From Salvelinus alpinus (Eukaryota; Chordata; Actinopteri; Salmoniformes; Salmonidae), in contig NC_092087.1 in the NCBI RefSeq assembly GCF_045679555.1, forward strand, positions 79,353,305 through 79,417,304: DNA of 64,000 bases, in the 5' to 3' direction. A model generated the notes under the pieces. It was not told where the DNA came from and did not search any database. It was given only the letters and a program-made list of their open reading frames with translations. The translations under genes and the position numbers were made by a program. The stretch's first letter is position 1; each line of letters begins with the position of its first letter. Shown in pieces: positions 26,801 through 64,000 of the stretch.

Positions 26801-29686
26801 GTCAAACTATCTTTTTGTATTTGTTTCATTAGTCTACAGTTGATACAGTCACAAAATGTTTCTGATTAAGAATGCAGATGCGCATGAAAACATGAAGTGA
26901 CCCATGGAACATGGCTCAGATATAAAATGTAAAAAAAAATGGGTGAATTGTTTTCTTTTAACAGTTCTACTTGGTAAAGTCAGGCAGTGAATGACATCTG
27001 GGTAAGGTTCATGTAGCATAATGTTTTGCAGTGGACAACATCAATCTGTTTGTAATTGGACAAGTTCAGTTTGAAAATGTTTTCTCCCTACTGAACTGGA
27101 CACTATTGTTCTAACAGGAGGTAGGCCAAACAGTAATCTACATGGTGGAGATCGTCAACACGGTCCAGTCCATCACCCTCAACTATGGGACCATCACCAG
27201 AGACTCTCCTATCAGGTCAGTTCTAAACCCCCACTGGTGTTTATAGGCTGTTAATTTCACGTTTCGCTGTTACTTGGCAAAGAAAACACATTCCGATCAA
27301 ACGAGAACAATAATAATAATTCAATGCATTATTATCTTATTGAGTGACGTATTCCATAGGAATAGAGTTTATATTTTTTCAGTGCAGGAATGTATGAAGT
27401 ATCTAACTAATTCTGTAATCTGAGTTGTGACCTCCCTACCTGCTGTTTTCCTGTTGCTCCTAGGCTGCTGGTAGAGTGCCAGTACACTCCTGGCTCTGTG
27501 GTGAGTGTTGGCTTCCTGGTTAAGACCCCCTCCCTGGGCCCCTCCATTCAGGCCCAGGGCGTGTTGGGGGTCCAGCTCAGGATTGCCACAGGTACGCAGC
27601 TTTAGTTGCTCACACATCTCACTAATTTTGCTGCTGTTGGTTTCTCCAACTCCACACTCCAAGTGGTAGTGGTCAGTCTTGCATGTAAACTTATAAATGT
27701 TACTTTTAGAGCATTTAACAGTATGTAAATTTGCTTTGAATGCCAAGAAACATTGTCAAGCACCTGGAAAGGATGAACATTATTATATTACACATTAAAG
27801 TAACACCCTTTCCCCACTTCCACTCCAGACATGCAGTACAGTAGCTTCTACCCCCAGTACCACCGGCCCCTGCAGATGCTCTTGGGTAAACCCTTACACC
27901 TTGAGGTGCGTCTGCTCAACCCCCCAGATGACAAAGTGGTCCTGCTGGTACACTACTGCGTGGCCTACCCCAGATCAGGAGAGACTGTCTGGGTACTCCT
28001 CTATAATGGGTACGCTGCAGGGTTACCTTTGAACTTCTAGGCTCATACACGTCTGTGTTCAACAACAATAGTGAGCTCAAAGTATTTGGGACAGTGAAAC
28101 TTTTTACATAAAAAAAAGAGAGAACGTTTTGGTTCTGTAATCCAGCACTTTGGATTTGTCATGATACTATGAGGTTAACGTGCAGACTGTCAGATTTAAT
28201 TTGAGGGTATTTTCATCCATATCGGTGAACCGTTTAGAAATTACAGCACTTTTTGCACGTAATCTCCCCCCCTTTTTTTTAGGGGACCAAAAGCATTGGA
28301 ACAAATTCACTTATGTGTATTAAAGTAGTCAACAGGTAAGTATTTTCTCCCATATTCCTAGCAACCAATGATTACATTAAACTTGTTGATGTATTTGCTG
28401 TTTGTTTTGGTTGTACAGATTATATTGTGCCCAATAGAAATGAATGATAAATATTGTACTTGTCACTTTAATTGTAAATAAGAATAGAATATTTCTAAAC
28501 ACTTCTACATTAATGTGGATGCTACCATGGTTATGGATATTCCTGAATGAATCGTAAGTGAAAGTTAGACGCACAAATATCATACCCCCAAGACATGCAA
28601 ACTTCTTACCATTACAATAAGTGACTTCAAAATGACACAATAGATTATTTACCATTCATTTCTAGTGGGCACAAAATAATCTGAAACGCAACCAAAACAA
28701 ACGGCAAATGCATCCAACAAGTTTGAAGTGACACGCTTGATGTAATCGTTGGGTGCTAGGAATATGGGATGTAATACTAAACTGTTGACTACTTTAATAA
28801 ACAAGTGAATTTGTCCCCCCCCATTTTAGGGGACAATGTACAAAAAGTGCTGTAATTTCTAAACGTTTCATCCGATATTAATGAAAATACCCTAAAATGA
28901 AAGCTGACAGTCTTCACTTAAACCTCAGTCATTGAATCGTTTCATTTCAGAACAACAAATGTCACTGTTCCAAAACTTTTGTAGCTCACTAATGTTTGGG
29001 GTACAATTTAAAGTAATTAATTTTATATTATTTAACAGTTACAAACTGCACATATGTCAGTGGGCAGACCATCACAGGAGGAGAAGGGAAGAATCTTCAG
29101 AAAGAGCTTTTCTTGTTGCGATGAATAACCACATTCTGGCCTCTGTAGATGTCCTAACCATCTGGACCCGGCCTCTCAGAAGTCTCCCCCATCTCCTCCA
29201 CCCCCACCCTTCCACCAAGGCCAGACACGACGGTTCACCATCTCCACCTTCCAGTTCCTCACCTCTGGACAGACCCAGACATTGGAGGACCATGAAGAGG
29301 TGAGGGCTGCCCCCTGCACTAGACCTTTAACTTGGAGCCAATGGCTGTCTTAAGTTTAAAAGTAGCCATCTTCCCCTTTTTTTTCTTTGCTCCATTCTCA
29401 GTGATCTGGCAGGGCATGACCGTTTCCCACCATTCATTTCACCTATCTAGCCCTTTAATAATCTATCAATGGTCATGAACAACAGGAGTGTTGAGTGCTA
29501 GCCAAAGGCAAAAAGAGGCCAGTAAAGCAGCACTGTCTGTAGGTGTGGCTGACTTGCTTCTCATCTGACCCTCCCTTTTCCTCTGTTCTCGCTCTCTCCT
29601 TCCCTCAGATCTACTTCATGTGTTCTACTGAAGTGTGTTCGCCGCTGGACGGCAGCCTGTGTGTGGAGGGATGCTTTGGCCAGTGA
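17804..29686 (+). CDS. Multi-ZP-N, trefoil and ZP-domain egg-coat glycoprotein (ZP1-like)
   Basis: Seventeen coding exons join in phase to 1,599 codons: 17804-18230, 19163-19327, 19831-19949, 21578-21767, 21845-21957, 22058-24314, 24592-24716, 25013-25256, 25539-25663, 25767-25866, 26090-26212, 26465-26637, 27118-27215, 27464-27591, 27829-28009, 29149-29299, 29609-29686. Residues 1 to about 29 are a signal peptide (FLCVITVAISNLFCGALS), followed by an extension with NNSS sites. Four ZP-N-like units, each with four cysteines, end near residues 257, 356, 1160 and 1279. A proline-rich linker fills about 357-1070. The trefoil (about 1289-1329) has QRLPCGR and LGCCY. The ZP module (about 1330-1590) ends VCSPLDGSLCVEGCFGQ. 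No furin site or transmembrane segment follows, as in secreted or liver-made fish egg-coat proteins. Proline-rich linker plus trefoil fits ZP1/ZPB; several ZP-N units recall ZP2/ZPAX. It should assemble into the vitelline envelope. Confidence 0.9.
18462..19045 (-). mobile_element. LINE reverse-transcriptase fragment in ZP intron 1
   Basis: On the minus strand the translations DDTTIVSLTTN, WCQVNNLSVNVSKTKE and ALQRVV-like LQRVVRSVELTVG followed by DTYKTRCRRK resemble the C-terminal half of a non-LTR RT, a different family from the LINE at 3-8 kb. It is fragmented by frameshifts and 5'-truncated, as expected for an old insertion. Confidence 0.7.
19440..19822. repeat. Two degenerate copies of a salmonid short repeat in ZP intron 2
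   Basis: Motifs tgttgcaaaatgttttgcaa, gtttctattggacc and aggtccctcccc recur. A second copy (about 19700-19822, with gtttatattggacaaattc and ggtaggttcctgaatatt) runs up to the exon 3 acceptor. Related copies lie at 24743-24890 and 26998-27070. The most complete one has the cgtattcatta and ggtgaatataaccc ends typical of a small inverted-end repeat. Confidence 0.6.
20312..21106 (+). mobile_element. Tc1-like transposon, 3'-truncated (ZP intron 3)
   Basis: It begins after a TA with cagtgcattcagaaagtatt, the terminal inverted repeat of a common fish Tc1 family. It continues through transposase-derived sequence (HLKDSQTMRSKIFWSDETKIE, containing the first catalytic Asp of the DDE triad) and breaks off after IPTVK. 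The right half and right terminal repeat are missing. Same family as the element at 57069-58604. Confidence 0.8.
22058..24314 (+). CDS. ZP gene exon 6: giant proline-rich linker exon
   Basis: This 2,257-bp exon starts with DGVHRLVLLDGQDFILSCP, closing the second ZP-N unit, and ends with CLAGQMMVSLPSALLDSIQ, opening the third. Between them are about 710 residues dominated by Pro, Tyr, Ser and Thr: a His/Pro/Gly/Tyr-rich part, the AAYTKPSPLP array, a YYPYGPYYPPSG-type part and a PSPRPS array. The donor after GTCGAAG is gtcaga, weak but in phase 1 with exon 7 and equivalent in position to the exon 4/5 junction. Open frames on the reverse strand here are shadows of the repeat. Confidence 0.88.
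22633..23268 (+). repeat. In-frame 30-bp coding minisatellite (decapeptide AAYTKPSPLP)
   Basis: About 21 units of cttcccgccgcttataccaa plus accttctcct encode AAYTKPSPLP, with PPP and SSPLP variants. The array is nearly identical at DNA level in its middle (22801-23100), implying recent expansion or gene conversion. Length variants change by whole codons only, so the frame is kept. Confidence 0.95.
23998..24245 (+). repeat. In-frame 18-bp coding minisatellite (PSPRPS / PSPGLS)
   Basis: Units of ccctctcctcggccctcc encode PSPRPS, alternating with PSPGLSPRPS blocks. It lies near the end of the linker exon, before the third ZP-N unit. The reverse strand of this segment is also open in three frames, which is an artefact of composition. 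Confidence 0.92.
24743..24890. repeat. Salmonid short repeat, most complete copy (ZP intron 7)
   Basis: It contains gggtcgtattcattactgca, gcgttttgcaacggaaaatg, ttattggacaggttcag and gtccctccctgtt, closing with gaatataaccctg. Same family as the copies at 19440-19822 and 26998-27070. Confidence 0.65.
26231..26328. repeat. Short fold-back repeat in ZP intron 11
   Basis: The left arm gaatcacaatttgtattttc..gattc (26231-26257) is complementary to the right arm 26303-26328 (gaatcaagaaaatacaatta..), with a loop of about 45 bp. It would form a strong hairpin in the transcript. Confidence 0.8.
26998..27070. repeat. Salmonid short repeat fragment next to ZP exon 13
   Basis: Tracts ggtaaggttcatgtagca, taatgttttgcag and gtaattggacaagttcag match the same family. 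The fragment ends about 50 bp before the exon 13 acceptor. Confidence 0.5.
28071..28989. mobile_element. Long fold-back (palindromic) non-autonomous DNA element, ZP intron 15
   Basis: The ends are inverted repeats (gtgagctcaaagtatttggg at left, the complement of caaaacttttgtagctcac at right) flanked by TA on both sides (28069-28070, 28990-28991), as for Tc1/mariner-type elements. Internal pairs include tttagaaattacagcacttttt versus aaaagtgctgtaatttctaaa, and gcatttgctg-like/caaacggcaaatgcat. The whole 919 bp is close to one large palindrome with an asymmetric centre. No transposase. Confidence 0.82.
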
Positions 29687-29732
29687 CTGTAAGGAACCGC
29701 ACGGACACAATGTTCAGCCGCTATGGATACGG

Positions 29733-29791
29733 CAGAGCCCTGGTCAAAAGTAGTGCACTATATAGGAAGTAGGGTACCATTTGGGATGCAT
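29733..29791. repeat. Palindromic short repeat, copy 2 (half)
   Basis: agccctggtcaaaagtagtg, cactatataggaagtagg and ccatttgggatgca match the right half of the repeat at 13656-13754. It lies between the ZP stop codon and the 3' UTR exons. Confidence 0.65.
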
Positions 29792-29954
29792 ACATAACTC
29801 ACAGAATTATTTTATTTAAAAAAATTATTATTTAATTACCAGAAATGGAGCAAAAGGCTGACGTGTGGTGCCACACAGCAAAAATATGGTTTTGTAATTA
29901 AGGCTACTTGAATTATTTAAGAGGACTAATGCATTTCCTGCCTCTGTTCCACAG

Positions 29955-30140
29955 AGAAAAGATGGACAGAAAGCAATAGTCATGGAAGATTAACTGGTAG
30001 GATTTTCTCTTTGTCAGTGGAACAGATTCAACTTTACTAATACATTTCCATTGTAACTTCTCTTTCCTCTCCCTCTGTTTTCATCTCCAGGCCCAAGGCT
30101 GCTCGTTCACCACTAATAAAAACCCTTAAAAGGAGACTGT
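29955..30140 (+). other. 3' UTR exons and polyadenylation signal of the ZP gene
   Basis: Two bases after the TGA (29684-29686) there is a gtaagg donor at 29689. A 42-nt exon (29955-29996) lies between a ccacag acceptor and a gtaggat donor. A last exon starts at 30091 after ctccag and contains aataaa at 30115-30120. Because the stop lies at the end of exon 17, the UTR introns would fall very near and downstream of it. The cleavage site, about 30135-30150, is estimated. Confidence 0.6.
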
Positions 30141-30780
30141 GTGTTTCTTGCTCCCAGGCAGTGTAGTCTAGTTTGGATGGCATGAGCCTGACTCCACCAG
30201 TGTTGTACTCAATTGTTTACGTTCACACTGACTCCGCCTATGGAGGTCCTGAATCAACATTCTGGATATCCAATGTTGCAGCATTCAATGTGATTACTGT
30301 CTAAAATGGCTTTTGAATGTAGGTTAGTATTTAGATAAGTTAGCAGATCTCTTCCATATTGCCCATACATACATACATTATATCAGCCTATAGTCATTAA
30401 TTCCCATGAAGATCATAAGTTTTGACCACTGGGTGTCAGCCAAGCTCTAAACCAGGATAGAGAATGTCTCCTGAGGCTCTTGATTTGTAGTTGAGGGGTC
30501 GAAAGACCTTGAACTGGCTGTTGTGTAATAATATGAGCGCAATCATGTTATAACCTCAATGGCACATTTATCTGAGTAATGTTGTCACCTTCGAAATGTT
30601 TATTTTATTCTACAGCACAGGTTAGTAGGCCTCTAGTCTATTTTAAAGGAGGAGCACGCGAATCATGCGTCATTCATATTGGTTAAAGAAGTCTAGGTTC
30701 AGAATGCTGTGAAAATGAACATGGCCCTCGCATGCCCCCCATTTTAATTGTTTGTAAGCACTGCGGCACACTGCGTTTTT
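30141..30780. other. Intergenic stretch between the ZP gene and rbfox2
   Basis: About 640 bp with no open frame of interest or recognised repeat. Two genes on the same strand lie only about 1.6 kb apart (poly(A) signal to rbfox2 ATG). Confidence 0.5.
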
Positions 30781-31725
30781 TTGTGGCTGCCATGCTAGTG
30801 TGTGTGCGTTTTTTTTAGGGAGAGAACGGAAGATAGGAGGGCGCACGTCCAAGGGGAACGAGGGAGGGACCTACACGAGAGCACAGAGGGGGAGGGAAGA
30901 TCATTTCCTTTCTGTAGTGTACACGCCGCAAGAATACACCGGGATAAGGACGGAAAAAAATATAGGGAAGACGGTAAAGGAAATACCGCAGCCCCGTTGT
31001 CTTTTGTTTTGGGAATTCATCTAACACAGACCGGAAGACTAACATGGGGAGATGGTTCTTCAGGATTGACTTTCAATAACCCTCTCTCCATGCGAAAAAG
31101 TCTGGCGAGTAGACTGAAAAAGGCAATAGCAGTCAGGGAAGACATGTTTAGTGATTTTAGTCCTGCGCTTGAGGTAGGATGTTGATGTATTTTCGTAAAA
31201 TAGTTCTGTCTCTGGCACAAATAAGGGGTCAACGGTGAATGGGCATATTATTCCAGGCACAGTATCATTATTAAGTAGTGTAGTTAATTACGTAGGTTAA
31301 TAAAACGATGAAATAGCCTAGGCCTTCTGCAGACTGAATATTGCTGTAACGTTACATGACAAACGTTAGTAGGCTAGGCCTAAACACAAGGCTATGAACC
31401 GGTGAAAATTAACGTTAACTACTAATTTTGTATATAATTTATTTGTACCTGCATCGTATCAATGGCAGTAAGGGCAACACATTTTCAATTTTAAATTAAC
31501 AAGTAGTTATTAGTTATATCGAATTTCTTGATCAGATTATACACATCTGATCATCTTTAATATCAAGGGTTGCATAACAGTGGATACATAGGGACAGACT
31601 ATATAAAACCCCAATCGGTTTCTTACAAACATAATTTTGACCACAGAAAAGAGTTCGACAGAGGCCAAGGTAGAAAGGATAGGTGAAAATTCTAGCACTA
31701 GACCGGGAACATCAGGCGTTTTTAA
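30781..31725 (+). promoter_or_regulatory. Putative promoter and 5' leader of rbfox2
   Basis: Purine-rich, CpG-containing sequence around 30820-30960 precedes the first coding exon and may be 5' UTR. It includes a possible small leader exon: an ATG at 31090 opens a 28-codon frame that ends at a GAG followed by gtagga. No TATA box was recognised. Assignment rests on position only. Confidence 0.35.
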
Positions 31726-63247
<31,522 letters not shown>

Positions 63248-64000
63248 AGATAACCACATTTCCCAGGAGCTCTCTCATCCTGTTTGAACAATCTATAAAA
63301 GAGCTCCCTCTGCTGTCCAGGATGGAGATTGCAACACTTTGACGCAAGTTTGTAGCCTACCATGGAAACATTTATATTTCAAAATCTCCTGCTGTCCACT
63401 CTTTTTCGCTTCAAACAACAATAGGAATGCCGTTTTAAAGACTGGTAGAAAGCCTTGACAAAGAAAAGAAAATAGAAAAAAACTTGTATTTGAACCAAAT
63501 GGCCGCTTGTTTCCATTGCACGGCTGTATTATAGTCCCCCTGTTTCTCCCTCTCGACACTCTCAGCAGCACAAGACACAGAATGGTCGCCCCCAGCTAGT
63601 GTACCTCCAGAGCCTATCATGTAACTGGTGTCCGGACCGTTAACTGAACACTGAGACAAACCCCCTACCACACGTATAACAGCCAAGGTGTAATGTGGCA
63701 TGTACTATACACAATTCATACATCAAGAATGGAGGTGGAGCCTAGTTATGGAAGACAGAACTGTGACCGCCAGTGTCTGCATGTCTGTGGAGCCTGAATG
63801 AGCGAGAAACCACAGCAACCGAGCACCAAAAGCATTTTGGAACAGAAAGACAATTTGCAAACAAAATGGAGGAGGTGACTCCATGTTTCCTCTTGTGGGG
63901 TGAAGGAGTATGAGAGAGGACATGACATCATTGCAGAGAGAGAGAGGGATGGACTGATGTTTTTTTAACACTATTAGAAATTACTCACTTCAAACTGAGC
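63248..64000 (+). other. rbfox2: rbfox2 3' UTR (start)
   Basis: Sequence after the stop is non-coding and shows no AATAAA within the window, so the UTR probably continues beyond it. No repeat recognised. Confidence 0.6.

Overview
This window is vertebrate nuclear DNA from a salmonid fish (trout, salmon or char type). The lineage call rests on interspersed repeats: two HpaI-type tRNA-derived SINEs, a longer tRNA-like SINE, Tc1 transposons including one with the IR/DR ends of the salmonid Sleeping Beauty-related group, an L2-like LINE with a typical salmonid 3' tail, hAT elements, and many salmonid-style minisatellites and fold-back repeats. There are no bacterial features, CRISPR arrays or viral genes. 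No similarity search was run; family calls come from reading translations and splice sites.

Layout. (1) 0.5-1.0 kb, minus strand: the first two coding exons of an EMP/PMP22-family tetraspan membrane protein, with a possible 5' leader near 2.3-2.5 kb. (2) 3.3-8.4 kb, minus strand: a nearly full-length but broken L2-like LINE (SGNH-like domain, endonuclease, reverse transcriptase). (3) 8.8-15.1 kb: three different minisatellites, one of 4.7 kb. (4) 15.4-17 kb: a decayed relic of three exons of an egg-coat (ZP) gene. (5) 17.8-30.1 kb, plus strand: an intact 17-coding-exon ZP-domain gene. Its exons join in frame to exactly 1,599 codons: signal peptide, four ZP-N-like units, a huge proline-rich linker with about 21 Tyr/Lys decapeptide repeats, a trefoil domain and a complete ZP module. 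(6) 31.7-64.0 kb, plus strand: an RBFOX2-type splicing regulator, 13 coding exons joining to 471 codons, with large repeat-filled introns and the start of its 3' UTR.

The main biological interest is in items 5 and 6. The ZP gene carries a decapeptide array whose composition recalls mussel adhesive proteins, beside a dead tandem paralogue of its own exons. The rbfox2 gene shows candidate autoregulatory architecture: a 93-nt RRM exon, many TGCATG motifs (the Fox binding site) in its introns, a candidate 48-nt exon with an in-frame stop, and two neighbouring candidate mutually exclusive C-terminal exons (43 nt and 37 nt). In addition, two minisatellites appear to have grown out of its own splice sites.

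All exon coordinates are my reading of GT-AG borders plus frame. They are strong where exons join in phase and match a family, and weaker for alternative exons.
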